A stretch of DNA of 64,000 bases from Alkalibacterium sp. (GCA_020832185.1 JAFIFE010000028.1:124001-188000), one strand, 5' to 3'; numbered from the stretch's first letter, positions 1-8,941 are shown. The notes: a model not told the origin generated them from the letters alone. Numbers and translations are program-made.

Positions 1-1
1 A

Positions 2-118
2 ACAGAAAGTAAACCGTCTTCTCAAGCTAAAAAATCGTCTCCGTTTGGGAATCTATCTGATAAACCTAAACGAAAAGAGGCAGAAAAAGTCGAAGACGAG
101 GACTGGAGTGATTTTTAA
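2..118 (+). CDS. C-terminal end of an acidic-tailed protein (partial)
   Basis: The window opens inside a reading frame that ends at TAA 116-118. The visible 38 residues are hydrophilic and end in the acidic stretch VEDEDWSDF. The next gene is YvlD-like, and in Bacillus and many Lactobacillales that gene follows a DUF4097 (YvlB) or PspC-domain (YvlC) gene, so this is probably the tail of one of those. This is inference from gene order; no domain is visible. The gap to the next gene is 3 bases, so the two are surely co-transcribed. Confidence 0.6.
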   Translation, partial: TESKPSSQAKKSSPFGNLSDKPKRKEAEKVEDEDWSDF

Positions 119-121
119 TTT

Positions 122-451
122 ATGAAATGGTGGCAAAGGATACTAGCTAATACCATTATCTTTCTGGCGCTGGCAGGTTTTCTTGGAGGCTTTTACATCG
201 ATTCGTGGGCAACTGCTCTAGTTGCAGCGGTGGTATTTGGGATACTGAATGTCATTGTTAAACCAATATTAGTCGTTTTGTCCTTACCGATTACGATGAT
301 GACATTGGGCCTCTTTTACTTCATCATAAATGGATTGATGTTGTGGCTGACAGCCGTACTAGTAAGTGGATTTGGTTTTAGTTCATTCGGGATGGCACTG
401 ATTGTAGCGCTTATCGTATCAGCGCTCAATGCCTACTTTAATAACGCATAA
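122..451 (+). CDS. YvlD-like phage holin family (PF04020) membrane protein
   Basis: 109-residue integral membrane protein with about four hydrophobic segments (residues 8-25, 29-50, 53-75 and 86-106) and almost no polar loops. The pattern NVIVKPILVVLSLPITMMTLGLF is cited only in part: the VKPIL..LSLPITM..LGLF core is typical of the YvlD family. Family members are called 'phage holin family' in databases but are ordinary chromosomal genes next to pspC/yvlB, often in envelope-stress (LiaR-type) operons; the exact role is unknown. It is the last gene of its operon: a small hairpin and a larger hairpin with a T-run follow within 100 bases. Confidence 0.8.
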   Translation: MKWWQRILANTIIFLALAGFLGGFYIDSWATALVAAVVFGILNVIVKPILVVLSLPITMMTLGLFYFIINGLMLWLTAVLVSGFGFSSFGMALIVALIVSALNAYFNNA

Positions 452-486
452 GGATTAAAAAGAGGCTGTAATAAACGCCTCTACTT

Positions 487-546
487 AAAAGCACGCTTCC
501 TGTTGACTGGTTAATGACCTGTCATAGAGGGACGCGTGCTTTTTTT
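487..546. terminator. hairpin terminator / palindromic repeat copy A
   Basis: AAAAGCACGC (487-496) pairs with GCGTGCTTTT at the other end, with an inner stem TGAC.GGT/ACC.GTCA, followed by TTTTTT. It probably ends the yvlD operon. Its outer arms and general build match the hairpin at 793-853. Confidence 0.6.
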
Positions 547-792
547 ATTCCATTTTACATGGAGCTATCTTGCCTAGTCAGTTAGTGCCCGGTCTTTTTT
601 GATGGATGGAACTTTAGGCGTCATACAGAAGGATGTTTACTATGAGCCGAGATCATTACTCATTGGCTTGTTAACTTGGACAAAATGAATCCTGCAAGCA
701 GCTTAAAACGTCATCTTAAAGTGAGCGGGCGCATCCTAATCAGTATTGGCCGGTAAAACGCTGTAGAAAAATTAAACAGACTGACAAAGCAC

Positions 793-853
793 AAAAAAGC
801 ACGCCTCCTTCCTTGACAGATGAATCACCTGTTAAAGGAAAGTACGTGCTTCT
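793..853. terminator. hairpin terminator / palindromic repeat copy B
   Basis: AAGCACG pairs with CGTGCTT, with an inner stem TTCCTTGACAG/CTGTTAAAGGAA. Reading the minus strand, it lies just past the end of the ABC permease gene (stop near 925) and could terminate it. It resembles copy A at 487-546 (same outer arms, similar length). Confidence 0.5.
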
Positions 854-924
854 GTTAGTTTTAGTCTGTTTAAATTATGCAATAAACGGTCATACGGAAA
901 GTGATTTTGTCCTAAAGACTTTAA

Positions 925-1752
925 TTAATTCTTGTTTTTGTATAAATACATAGTTAATGGACCGAAAATACTTAATAATATACCCGAAGCACCTATAGTC
1001 CACATGATTTCGGTTCCCACAGCGTATCCGTGCATAAGGCCCCTTACAGAATCAACCAGCATTGAAATAGGATTGATGGTAACAAACCATTCCAGTATAC
1101 CGGGCATAGTTTCGGGATCAACAAATGCACTGCTTAAGAATGTCAGAGGAAAGATGATCATCATGGCTGTAGCCATTAATGCATTTTCAGACTCCAGGAT
1201 TAAAGCCAGTACGGTCCATACCCACGAAAGACTGAACGCGAAAAGGAGAAGCAGCGCTACGGCTAAAAGCACACCTAATGCATTTCCCTCAGGGCGGAAC
1301 CCCATAAGCATGGCTACCCCGATCATGATAATGCAGGCAATGCTGTACCTTAAGGTATCAAATGTCATTGCACCGACAAGGGAAGATGGGGACCATATGG
1401 GCAGGGTGCGCTGGCGATCAAAGAATCCTTTCTGTAGATCCTTGTTCAAATCAAGCCCCGTATACATCGTTATTTGAACAACGGTCTGTACTAAAATACC
1501 GGGCAGGATATATTGAAGATAGTCTTGTACCGAACCTGCGATTGCACCTCCGAACAAGTAAGTGAACATGAGTAAGAAGAGGATTGGCATAGCTGTAATA
1601 TCCATCAATGCCATAGGCGTATGCTTTGTCTTCAACAGCGAGCGCATCGCAAATGTGCTGACCGAAGTGAACGCATTTGGTGGAGATGGCCGGTGAGTCG
1701 ATATAATAGCTTTTTCCAGATCTTCTAGTTTATTATTTTGAGTACTTTCCAT
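925..1752 (-). CDS. ABC-2 type export permease (DrrB-like)
   Basis: 275-residue membrane protein of the ABC-2 transporter family, with a cytosolic N-terminus (about 1-50) and six predicted transmembrane segments. It is encoded 24 bases downstream of a DrrA-like ATPase, so the two should assemble into a dimeric drug or lipid exporter of the daunorubicin-resistance type. The start ATG follows an AAGGAGG site at good spacing. The substrate cannot be told from sequence. Expression should depend on the sigma-A promoter at 2837-2865 and probably on the divergent tandem-MerR regulator. Confidence 0.85.
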   Translation of the reverse strand: MESTQNNKLEDLEKAIISTHRPSPPNAFTSVSTFAMRSLLKTKHTPMALMDITAMPILFLLMFTYLFGGAIAGSVQDYLQYILPGILVQTVVQITMYTGLDLNKDLQKGFFDRQRTLPIWSPSSLVGAMTFDTLRYSIACIIMIGVAMLMGFRPEGNALGVLLAVALLLLFAFSLSWVWTVLALILESENALMATAMMIIFPLTFLSSAFVDPETMPGILEWFVTINPISMLVDSVRGLMHGYAVGTEIMWTIGASGILLSIFGPLTMYLYKNKN

Positions 1753-1776
1753 AATGTATATCCTCCTTATAAAAAA

Positions 1777-2718
1777 TTATTCGTCTGTTAAAGCTAAAAA
1801 TACTTCATCTAAGCTGGGTTGACTTAAAGAAAATGTAATCAGGTCGATTTCAGCGGCAGTTAAGTCATTTAGAGCTTGAGTTGCGATGACCGGGTCGGTG
1901 ACCTTAACGAGAAGCTGAGCATTTTTTGAAGATTCCTGTAGAACTGAACCCACGCGTTCTTCCAGCAGTGATTTGGCACGGTCATAATCGCTCTGATTTT
2001 TCAAAGTGACATGAAGCATACCTGATCCTACAGAGGATTTTAACTCAGTTGAGGTTCCTTCGGCTATGATTTTCCCTTTATTTATGACTGCAATCCGGTC
2101 TGCAAGCTGATCGGCTTCATCTAGATATTGGGTAGTCAATAATACGGTGGTACCAGCTTTGGTTAAGGCACGAATGACATCCCATACCTGATTACGGCTT
2201 CTCGGGTCCAGTCCAGTTGTGGGTTCATCCAGAAAGAGCAAGTCGGGTGTAATAACTATACTAGCCGCAATATCCAGTCTTCGACGCATCCCGCCGGAAT
2301 AGTCTTTCGCCTGCTTATTCGCTGCTTCAGCCAAACCGAAAGCTGTTAATAATTCTTTCGCTCTTTTTTTCGCATCTGTTCTTGAAAAACCGACTAATCT
2401 CGAGACCATGATCAGATTTTCACTGCCGGTCAAATCTTCATCTATTGACGCATATTGTCCGGTCAATGCTATTCGGGGTCGGATTTTTCTAGATTCCTTT
2501 GTGACATCGTGACCAAAAATAGTTGCGTATCCCTCGTCGATCTTTAACAGTGTACTGAGCATACGTACAGTGGTTGTTTTACCTGCTCCGTTTGGACCTA
2601 AAAAACCATAGACGGTCCCCTTTTCAATTTTCAGATCGATATCATCAACTGCGGAAAAGTCATTAAACTTTTTAACTAATCCTTTTGCTTCTATTGCATA
2701 TCCAATAGATTGATCCAT
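1777..2718 (-). CDS. ABC exporter ATPase (DrrA-like)
   Basis: 313-residue ATP-binding subunit with Walker [10 protein letters not shown], signature [10 protein letters not shown], Walker [13 protein letters not shown] and the switch histidine replaced by Q in [11 protein letters not shown], which is usual for the DrrA/CcmA family. A C-terminal extension of about 80 residues (DUF4162-like) follows the nucleotide-binding domain. Start ATG has an AAGGAG site. It pairs with the ABC-2 permease immediately downstream. A perfect-consensus promoter (TTGACA-N17-TATAAT) lies about 120 bases upstream. Confidence 0.9.
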   Translation of the reverse strand: MDQSIGYAIEAKGLVKKFNDFSAVDDIDLKIEKGTVYGFLGPNGAGKTTTVRMLSTLLKIDEGYATIFGHDVTKESRKIRPRIALTGQYASIDEDLTGSENLIMVSRLVGFSRTDAKKRAKELLTAFGLAEAANKQAKDYSGGMRRRLDIAASIVITPDLLFLDEPTTGLDPRSRNQVWDVIRALTKAGTTVLLTTQYLDEADQLADRIAVINKGKIIAEGTSTELKSSVGSGMLHVTLKNQSDYDRAKSLLEERVGSVLQESSKNAQLLVKVTDPVIATQALNDLTAAEIDLITFSLSQPSLDEVFLALTDE

Positions 2719-2836
2719 ATGTCCTTCACTCCTTACTGTATAGTGCTGAAATGGAACGCCTGAGTTTACTCAAAAAAGGTCGCCCATCCCTCTACAACAA
2801 GTGTACTACATTTATGCAAGTCCTTAAGTAAGGTGT

Positions 2837-2886
2837 ATTATATGTTGCCCCTAAAGGATTGTCAAGATACAACCCTGTCATATACT
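2837..2886. promoter_or_regulatory. overlapping divergent promoters for ABC exporter and MerR-type regulator
   Basis: Minus strand: TTGACA (2865-2860), 17-base spacer, TATAAT (2842-2837), an exact sigma-A consensus firing toward the ABC exporter. Plus strand: TTGTCA (2859-2864), 16-base spacer, TATACT (2881-2886), firing toward the regulator. The two -35 boxes are the two strands of the same 7 bases TTGTCAA. Direct repeats ACTTTAAG occur at 2884-2891 and 2897-2904 and a near-palindrome CCTTAAGTAAGG at 2822-2833; they are candidate operators. Seen in sequence; function inferred. Confidence 0.7.
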
Positions 2887-2984
2887 TTAAGGTTTTACTT
2901 TAAGTGTCAGTAGGGTATCATAGAGACTGTCAACTATGGAAACGGGGATCATTCACTATCCGATTTACAGGAAAGGAGTATGAG

Positions 2985-3734
2985 ATGAAAGGGATCGAGA
3001 TTGCCAAACGGTGCGGCGTATCAACCAGTACGTTAAAACATTATGAAAAATGGGGGCTAGTACCTGATGTTCCAAAGGCAGAAAATGGATATAGACAGTA
3101 TACACTTACACATTTAGCCTATTTTCAGTGTGTAGTACATTGTAATATCGGATTCGGAATGCCATTTGTAAAACAAATCATGCCGCTTATTCAGACGAAT
3201 GACACTATGTCCGTACTATGGAAAATCAATGAAGCTCAATCTGCGCTGCAGGACGAAAGGCGTCAGGCTGAACAGGTCGTTGATATGCTGGAAGTAGATA
3301 AGGTCGAGTGGTTTGAACAGATCCGTAAGAAGAAAAAGTATTACTCGATTGGTGAAGTTGCTGATATAGCGGGTATCGCCGCATCGGCGATTCGCCATTG
3401 GGAAGCTGAAAAACTGATTGAACCCGAACGTCATAAAGATAGTGGGTACCGTCAGTATTCACCTGAAGATATCAGGAGGATTCTTATCATTCGAACGGTG
3501 TCTAAGGCAGTCTGGTCACTGGATAGTGTCAGAGAAGTACTGACAGCAGCAGATCAGAATAATATCAAGCGAACAAAAGAGATGGCGATGCAATCACTGG
3601 ATTTTATTGACCAGACACTAGTAGCGCGCATGAAAGCAATAGCTTCTCTAAGCGCCCTGCTTGATATAGTGAGTAGTCACGAAGACGGCTGGTCCCGTGA
3701 AAACTTAGGTTATTATGGTTATTATCAGTCTTGA
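2985..3734 (+). CDS. transcriptional regulator with two tandem MerR-type DNA-binding domains
   Basis: 249 residues from the ATG at 2985, chosen because GGAAAGGAG lies 7 bases upstream; the frame is open to 2904 but without a site. Residues about 1-70 form one MerR winged helix (IAKRCGVSTSTLKHYEKWGL ... GYRQYTLTHL), and about 115-185 a second (YYSIGEVADIAGIAASAIRHWEAEKL ... GYRQYSPEDI, quoted in part). Each carries the hallmark helix-turn-helix plus the GYR.Y wing. Ordinary MerR proteins have one such domain and dimerise through a C-terminal helix. No effector-binding cysteines or GyrI-like domain are visible; residues 190-249 are helical. It is divergent from the DrrAB-like exporter and probably controls it and itself. 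Confidence 0.85.
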   Translation: MKGIEIAKRCGVSTSTLKHYEKWGLVPDVPKAENGYRQYTLTHLAYFQCVVHCNIGFGMPFVKQIMPLIQTNDTMSVLWKINEAQSALQDERRQAEQVVDMLEVDKVEWFEQIRKKKKYYSIGEVADIAGIAASAIRHWEAEKLIEPERHKDSGYRQYSPEDIRRILIIRTVSKAVWSLDSVREVLTAADQNNIKRTKEMAMQSLDFIDQTLVARMKAIASLSALLDIVSSHEDGWSRENLGYYGYYQS

Positions 3735-3961
3735 AAAAGGATACCCACTAGTATCAGTACAGCAAATGCTGGAAAAGGGGAGTCTGGACCGGATCAAACC
3801 AAAGGCGGTACAGGTAAAGCCCATTCTTTCCAAGCTATGATTTAAGGGTCAAGAAGCGGGGCTAAGCACTCACCTTGTCTGTTGGGCTGTTTCACCTATA
3901 AAGGAAAGCATAAATATGATATGATTAACTCATGTTTGATTATTTGTAAAGGAGATTAATA

Positions 3962-4900
3962 ATGATTGCTTCAGTAAAAATACATGAATTAGTAGATGCA
4001 ATGGACGACATCAGTGTGGTCGTTGGAGAAGAGCATTTGGATCGTGAGATATTAATCAGTGACTTATCTCGACCTGCACTTGAATTGACGGGTTATTTTA
4101 GTTTTTACCCTCAAAATAGAATGCAGTTATTAGGCAAAACAGAATTGTCATTTGCAGAACGAATGACAAGTGATGAACGGTACATCGTAATGAAGCGTAT
4201 GTGTCAGGCAGACACTCCAGCGTTTTTAGTGTCAAGAAGTTTAGAACCACCAAAGGAATTGATTAAAGCAGCTAAAGAAAAAGGAATACCTGTACTGGTC
4301 TCTAAACGATCTACAACTAGATTGTCTTCCAATGTCACTAATTTTCTGGAGGAACGTTTAGCTGAACGTATTTCCCAGCATGGTGTATTAGTAGATATTT
4401 ACGGGATGGGTGTACTGATTATTGGAGATTCTGGTATTGGGAAATCAGAAACAGCGTTGGAGCTTATTCAGCGTGGACATCGCCTGGTTGCGGATGACAG
4501 AGTGGAGCTATACATGATGGATGAACGACGCATCATTGGTGAACCGCCTGAAATTTTGAGACACCTCATTGAAATCAGAGGAATCGGTGTAATCGATGTG
4601 GTTAATTTGTTCGGTGTAGGATCTATCCGTTCGAAGAAAACAGTAGACTTGGTCATAAATCTTGAACATTGGGATAAAAACCGCCAATATGACCGCTTAG
4701 GACATAATCTAGATAAGATGCGTTTCTTTAACGTCGATATTCCTAAATTGTCGATTCCCGTTAAAGTGGGTCGCAACCTGTCTATCATTATCGAAATAGC
4801 TACAATGAATATCCGTGCGAAAGAAATGGGCTATGATGCAACGAAAACATTTGAAAAAAATCTGAATAACTTGATAAAAGAAAACACACAAGCAGAATAA
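3962..4900 (+). CDS. hprK: HPr kinase/phosphorylase
   Basis: 312 residues, the normal length. It phosphorylates HPr on Ser46 using ATP (and reverses this), which lets HPr act as CcpA co-repressor, the hub of carbon catabolite repression in Firmicutes. Walker A GDSGIGKS is at residues 155-162, His140 precedes GVLVDIYG, and the C-terminal signature EIRGIGVIDVVNLFG is intact. AGGAG sits before the ATG. It heads the hprK-lgt-gpsA-galU run typical of Lactobacillales. Several cre sites occur later in this window, so its output bears on those genes. Confidence 0.97.
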   Translation: MIASVKIHELVDAMDDISVVVGEEHLDREILISDLSRPALELTGYFSFYPQNRMQLLGKTELSFAERMTSDERYIVMKRMCQADTPAFLVSRSLEPPKELIKAAKEKGIPVLVSKRSTTRLSSNVTNFLEERLAERISQHGVLVDIYGMGVLIIGDSGIGKSETALELIQRGHRLVADDRVELYMMDERRIIGEPPEILRHLIEIRGIGVIDVVNLFGVGSIRSKKTVDLVINLEHWDKNRQYDRLGHNLDKMRFFNVDIPKLSIPVKVGRNLSIIIEIATMNIRAKEMGYDATKTFEKNLNNLIKENTQAE

Positions 4901-4914
4901 CAGGAGGAAGATGA

Positions 4915-5790
4915 ATGAACACACTTATTGGAAGTATCGATCCTGTTGCTTTTCGCCTGGGACCGATCGAGCTGGCATGGTATGGCTTGATTATTGTATT
5001 CGGGATGTTTGTAGCAGTTTGGTTAAGCATGAAAGAAGCAGGGAGAAGAGGAATCGAAGAGGACTTTATCGTAGATCTGGCTTTCTGGATATTACCTGCT
5101 GGTATCATCGGAGCCAGAATATATTATGTCATATTTGAACTACCTACTTACCTCTCAAATCCTGTTCGGATGTTTTATTTCTGGGAAGGCGGACTAGCTA
5201 TATATGGCGGGTTGATTTTAGGATTCATCACATTATATTGGTACAGTGAAAAGCGTCGCGTTCCTGTCTGGCTGCTGGTTGATGTTCTTGCGCCGCACGT
5301 CATGCTGGCTCAGGCTATCGGAAGATGGGGAAACTTTATCAATCAGGAAGCACACGGAACAGAAGTGACACGTCAGTTCCTTGAACGCTTGAGATTACCT
5401 GAATTTATTATCAACCAGATGAATATTGGAGAGGCTTACTACCATCCTACGTTTTTATACGAATCAGTATGGAACCTTATCGGGTTTACTATATTAATGA
5501 TTGTTAGAGCTAAAACTACATTTATGATAAGAGGGGAAGTCTTCCTAAGTTATTTAGCCTGGTATGGACTAGGACGTTTCTTTATCGAAGGCCTTCGAAC
5601 CGACAGCTTGTACATTGGTGGACTTAGAGTGTCTCAACTGCTGTCACTCGTCTTATTAATCGGAAGTATTGCGTTAATGGTATACAGAAGACTGTATGTC
5701 TATCCTAAACCAGCTTACTATGCAGACGGTACTGAACCCGAAAAAATCTATGAAGAAAAGAAAAAGAAATATGACTCAAAAAAGAAATAA
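4915..5790 (+). CDS. lgt: phosphatidylglycerol--prolipoprotein diacylglyceryl transferase
   Basis: 291-residue integral membrane enzyme that moves diacylglycerol from phosphatidylglycerol to the lipobox cysteine of prolipoproteins. The Lgt signature GRWGNFINQEAHG spans residues 136-148, with seven predicted membrane segments and a lysine-rich cytosolic tail. The start is the second of two overlapping ATGs (4911 is in another frame); AGGAGG lies at 4902-4907. It is 14 bases after hprK. At least two lipoproteins in this window (genes at 17.2 and 51.4 kb) are its likely clients. Confidence 0.96.
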   Translation: MNTLIGSIDPVAFRLGPIELAWYGLIIVFGMFVAVWLSMKEAGRRGIEEDFIVDLAFWILPAGIIGARIYYVIFELPTYLSNPVRMFYFWEGGLAIYGGLILGFITLYWYSEKRRVPVWLLVDVLAPHVMLAQAIGRWGNFINQEAHGTEVTRQFLERLRLPEFIINQMNIGEAYYHPTFLYESVWNLIGFTILMIVRAKTTFMIRGEVFLSYLAWYGLGRFFIEGLRTDSLYIGGLRVSQLLSLVLLIGSIALMVYRRLYVYPKPAYYADGTEPEKIYEEKKKKYDSKKK

Positions 5791-5815
5791 TTAGACTGTT
5801 TAAGGAGAGAAAATA

Positions 5816-6817
5816 GTGGGACATAAAATTGCTGTTTTAGGAGCTGGGTCATGGGGGAGTGCATTGGCCAATGTGCTTTTTGAAAATGGTCATAGCGTAT
5901 CTGTCTGGACAAGAGATGAAAAGCAGAAGGAAGAAATAAATAATCAGCATACTAACAAAAAATATCTGCCACAGTTTTCTTTCCCTATTGAAGTGACGGC
6001 AAGTACTGATCTGCAGGCTGTTGTGGCTGGGGCAGAAGCTGTCTTGTTTGTTGTTCCAACAAAGGCGATGCGGGAAGTAGCCAGACAAGTCAATCAGTTA
6101 CTGGATCATAAAGTGACGGTCATTCATGCATCTAAAGGACTGGAAGAACAGACGTACAAGCGGATTTCTACTATATTAGCTGAAGAGATCGATTCGAATC
6201 GATTGAATGGCATTGTAGCTTTATCTGGGCCCAGTCATGCAGAAGAAGTAGTAAAAAAAGACCTGACAACAATCACTGCAGCCTCAAAAACACCGGAGGC
6301 GGCTCAACTGACTCAGGAACTGTTTATCAATGATTACTTTAGAGTGTATACGAACAAGGACATCGTTGGCGTAGAAATTGGGGCAGCTTTAAAAAACATT
6401 ATTGCCATAGGTGCGGGAGCTATTGCCGGACTGGGGTATGGGGATAATGCCAAGGCAGGCCTGGTAACCAGAGGATTGGCCGAAATCAGTCGACTTGGGA
6501 TTGAACTTGGGGCCGATCCCTTAACCTTTATGGGACTGAGTGGGGTAGGGGACTTGATCGTTACGTGCACAAGTCCTCATTCCAGAAACTGGAGAGCCGG
6601 TTATCAGATCGGTGAAGGGAAAGACATCGACACCATTTTAAGTGAGATGGGGATGGTTGTTGAAGGAATCTCCACTACTAAGGCAGCGTTCGAACTTGCA
6701 ACGTCGCATGGGATCGAGATGCCTATTACGGAAGCCATCTATAATGTGGTTTACAATGATTCAGATGTGAAATATGTTATACTTAATTTAATGCAACGTG
6801 AAGGAAAATCAGAATAA
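5816..6817 (+). CDS. gpsA: NAD(P)H-dependent glycerol-3-phosphate dehydrogenase
   Basis: 333 residues. It reduces dihydroxyacetone phosphate to sn-glycerol 3-phosphate for phospholipid synthesis. The N-terminal Rossmann motif GAGSWGSALA is at residues 9-18, and the catalytic-lysine region ALKNIIAIGAG and the motif GLSGVGDLIVTC follow. The start is a GTG behind AAGGAGAG. It lies 25 bases after lgt and 40 bases before galU, in one operon. Confidence 0.97.
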   Translation: MGHKIAVLGAGSWGSALANVLFENGHSVSVWTRDEKQKEEINNQHTNKKYLPQFSFPIEVTASTDLQAVVAGAEAVLFVVPTKAMREVARQVNQLLDHKVTVIHASKGLEEQTYKRISTILAEEIDSNRLNGIVALSGPSHAEEVVKKDLTTITAASKTPEAAQLTQELFINDYFRVYTNKDIVGVEIGAALKNIIAIGAGAIAGLGYGDNAKAGLVTRGLAEISRLGIELGADPLTFMGLSGVGDLIVTCTSPHSRNWRAGYQIGEGKDIDTILSEMGMVVEGISTTKAAFELATSHGIEMPITEAIYNVVYNDSDVKYVILNLMQREGKSE

Positions 6818-6857
6818 AATAAGTTGAACATCGACTATAATGAGGGAGTAGACAGTT

Positions 6858-7793
6858 ATGCAAAAAGTAAGAAAAGCAATCATTCCTGCTGCAGGATATG
6901 GGACACGTTTTTTACCTGCTACTAAAGCAATGCCTAAAGAAATGATTCCGATAGTAGACAAACCGACCATTCAATTTATTGTAGAAGAAGCGATTGCTTC
7001 TGGAATTGAAGATATTTTGATCATCACGGGTAAATTGAAACGTCCAATTGAAGATCACTTTGATTCCAACCCTGAACTGGAAGAAAATCTTAGGGCCAAA
7101 GGAAAAGCGGATCTGCTGGAATTAGTAGAAGAAACCACGGGACTCAACCTGTACTTTGCCAGACAAGCCTATCCATTGGGATTAGGTCATGCAGTCCTTC
7201 AGGCTAAAGCGTTTGTCGGAAATGAACCCTTTGTGATTATGCTTGGAGATGACATCATGGCAGATGAAGTGCCATTGACGAAACAGCTGATCGACAGTTA
7301 TGAAAAAACACATGCGTCTAATATTGCTGTAATGAAGGTTCCTCATGAAGAAACCTCAAGTTATGGAATTATTGACCCTGAAGCCGAAGCAGGAGACGGA
7401 CTCTATAACGTCCGTAAATTTGTTGAAAAACCGGATCCGGAAGATGCACCGAGTGATTTGGCGATCATCGGTCGATACTTGCTGACTCCAGAAATTTTTG
7501 ATATTTTAGAACACCTTGAACCAGGCAAGGGTGGCGAAATCCAGCTGACCGATGCCATTGATATATTGAACAAAACACAGCGCGTATTTGCTAAAGAGTT
7601 CAAAGGCGAGCGCTATGATGTTGGAGATAAATTCGGTTTCCTGAAAACAACGATCCAGTACGGGCTTAAACATCCGCAGGTCAAAGATGGATTAAGAAAT
7701 TACATCCTAGAACTTGCAAAAGAACTGGAAAACGGAAAAATAGAAAATAAGATGGACGCTGAATCTCATGATTTAGAGGAAGCAAAAGACTAA
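6858..7793 (+). CDS. galU: UTP--glucose-1-phosphate uridylyltransferase
   Basis: 311 residues. It makes UDP-glucose from UTP and glucose 1-phosphate, the donor for polysaccharide and glycolipid synthesis. The nucleotide-binding signature [18 protein letters not shown] lies at residues 11-28, with EKP and [10 protein letters not shown] further on, as in GtaB/GalU. RBS GAGGGAG precedes the ATG. The phosphoglucomutase that supplies glucose 1-phosphate is encoded 1.3 kb downstream, after trxB. Confidence 0.96.
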   Translation: MQKVRKAIIPAAGYGTRFLPATKAMPKEMIPIVDKPTIQFIVEEAIASGIEDILIITGKLKRPIEDHFDSNPELEENLRAKGKADLLELVEETTGLNLYFARQAYPLGLGHAVLQAKAFVGNEPFVIMLGDDIMADEVPLTKQLIDSYEKTHASNIAVMKVPHEETSSYGIIDPEAEAGDGLYNVRKFVEKPDPEDAPSDLAIIGRYLLTPEIFDILEHLEPGKGGEIQLTDAIDILNKTQRVFAKEFKGERYDVGDKFGFLKTTIQYGLKHPQVKDGLRNYILELAKELENGKIENKMDAESHDLEEAKD

Positions 7794-7850
7794 TTTAAAA
7801 GGTGAAGTTGGCCTGCTAAGCTCTTTTTATAGTGAACAGAATGGAATAAG

Positions 7851-7877
7851 CCTGTTTATTATAAGAAGGGCTTTTGC
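7851..7877 (+). terminator. possible weak terminator after galU
   Basis: AGCCT at 7851 and AGGGCT followed by TTTT could form an imperfect hairpin just ahead of the trxB promoter. Weak support. Confidence 0.3.
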
Positions 7878-7879
7878 TC

Positions 7880-7907
7880 TTGACATCTCAGTCGAGTCTA
7901 GTATACT
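7880..7907 (+). promoter_or_regulatory. sigma-A promoter of trxB
   Basis: TTGACA (7880-7885), 16-base spacer, TATACT (7902-7907). A short palindrome CTTAC-taaaa-GTAAG (7927-7941) lies in the leader, about 45 bases before the start codon; its role is unknown. Confidence 0.7.
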
Positions 7908-7987
7908 TATAAAGGAAGCAAGGTAGCTTACTAAAAGTAAGTCTTTATATAATCATCACTTTTCACCTTCAAGGAGGTTCATTAATA

Positions 7988-8941
7988 ATGGAAGAATCAA
8001 AAAAAGTATACGACGTAATAGTAATTGGTGCAGGTCCGGGTGGTTTAACGGCTGCTTTATATGCCTCTCGATCAAATCTGTCCACTTTAATCCTTGAAAA
8101 AGGATTACCTGGTGGGCAAATGAATAATACAGCAGAAATTGAGAACTATTCTGGATTCAACAGCATCATGGGGCCTGATCTCTCAATGAAAATGTATGAA
8201 GGGGCCAAACAGTTCGGAGCCGAACACGTTTATGGAGACGTTAAAGAAATAATCGACCATACCAGCGAAAAAGAACTCGTGACTGGAGACAAATCTTACT
8301 TTGCTAAATCGGTCATTATAGCTACAGGTGCTGAACATAAAAAGTTGGGCGTTGCTGGAGAAGCTGAATTGAATGGACGCGGCGTGTCTTATTGTGCAGT
8401 GTGTGATGGAGCATTCTTTAGAGGGAAACATGTTGTCGTCGTAGGTGGAGGAGACTCCGCTGTAGAAGAAGGCACGTACCTCACGCAATTTGCCAGTAAA
8501 GTAACGATTGTTCACCGAAGAGATTCGCTGAGAGCACAAAAAATCCTTCAGGACAGAGCATTCAACAATGATAAAGTCGACTTTATCTGGAATTCTGTAG
8601 TAGAAGAAATAGTGGGCGATCAGAAAGTGACCGGCGTAACGATCAAAAATGTCAAATCAGGGGATGTATCAACTCTGGATGCAGAAGGTGTATTCATTTA
8701 CATCGGGTTGCTTCCTAACTCTGATAGTTTCAGTAACCTTCCTATAACTAATGAAGAGGGATGGATTGAAACGGATGCTCAAATGATGACAGCCGTACCT
8801 GGGATCTTTGCCATTGGAGATGTACGTGACACAGTTCTGCGTCAGGTAGCAACTGCGGTTGGAGATGGATCAGTTGCCGGAAATGCAGCTTACCAGTTTG
8901 TCGAAGAGCTTAAAGAAAAATTGGAAAAGCAGCAGGCTTAA
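7988..8941 (+). CDS. trxB: thioredoxin-disulfide reductase
   Basis: 317 residues, cytosolic flavoprotein that passes electrons from NADPH to thioredoxin. FAD motif GAGPGG at 14-19, redox-active CAVC (Cys136, Cys139), NADPH motif GGGDSAVEE, and the C-terminal GIFAIGDVRD. AAGGAGG precedes the ATG. It has its own promoter and a terminator directly after it, so it is a single-gene unit. TrxB is a typical Spx target in Firmicutes, and an spx gene lies at 55.4 kb. Confidence 0.97.
   Translation: MEESKKVYDVIVIGAGPGGLTAALYASRSNLSTLILEKGLPGGQMNNTAEIENYSGFNSIMGPDLSMKMYEGAKQFGAEHVYGDVKEIIDHTSEKELVTGDKSYFAKSVIIATGAEHKKLGVAGEAELNGRGVSYCAVCDGAFFRGKHVVVVGGGDSAVEEGTYLTQFASKVTIVHRRDSLRAQKILQDRAFNNDKVDFIWNSVVEEIVGDQKVTGVTIKNVKSGDVSTLDAEGVFIYIGLLPNSDSFSNLPITNEEGWIETDAQMMTAVPGIFAIGDVRDTVLRQVATAVGDGSVAGNAAYQFVEELKEKLEKQQA

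Larger units (their letters stand above)
452..924. other. gene-free stretch with two related hairpins
   Basis: This 473-base gap holds a small GAGGC/GCCTC hairpin (462-481) and two related imperfect palindromes, at 487-546 and 793-853. Between them are only tiny open frames (28 and 23 codons, from 602) without ribosome binding sites, which I do not call. The gap lies where the conserved gene order (yvlD followed by hprK) is broken by the ABC exporter insert, so it may be an insertion scar. Confidence 0.5.

Noticed and set aside
122-451. 'Phage holin' gene as evidence of a prophage
   Set aside because: The YvlD-type family is chromosomal and no other phage gene is nearby.
602-757. Two tiny overlapping frames (28 and 23 codons) between the palindromes
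   Set aside because: No ribosome binding site, no recognisable sequence; more likely chance frames in a scar region.
932-1477. 181-codon plus-strand open frame
   Set aside because: It is antisense to the well-supported ABC-2 permease gene and has no family features.
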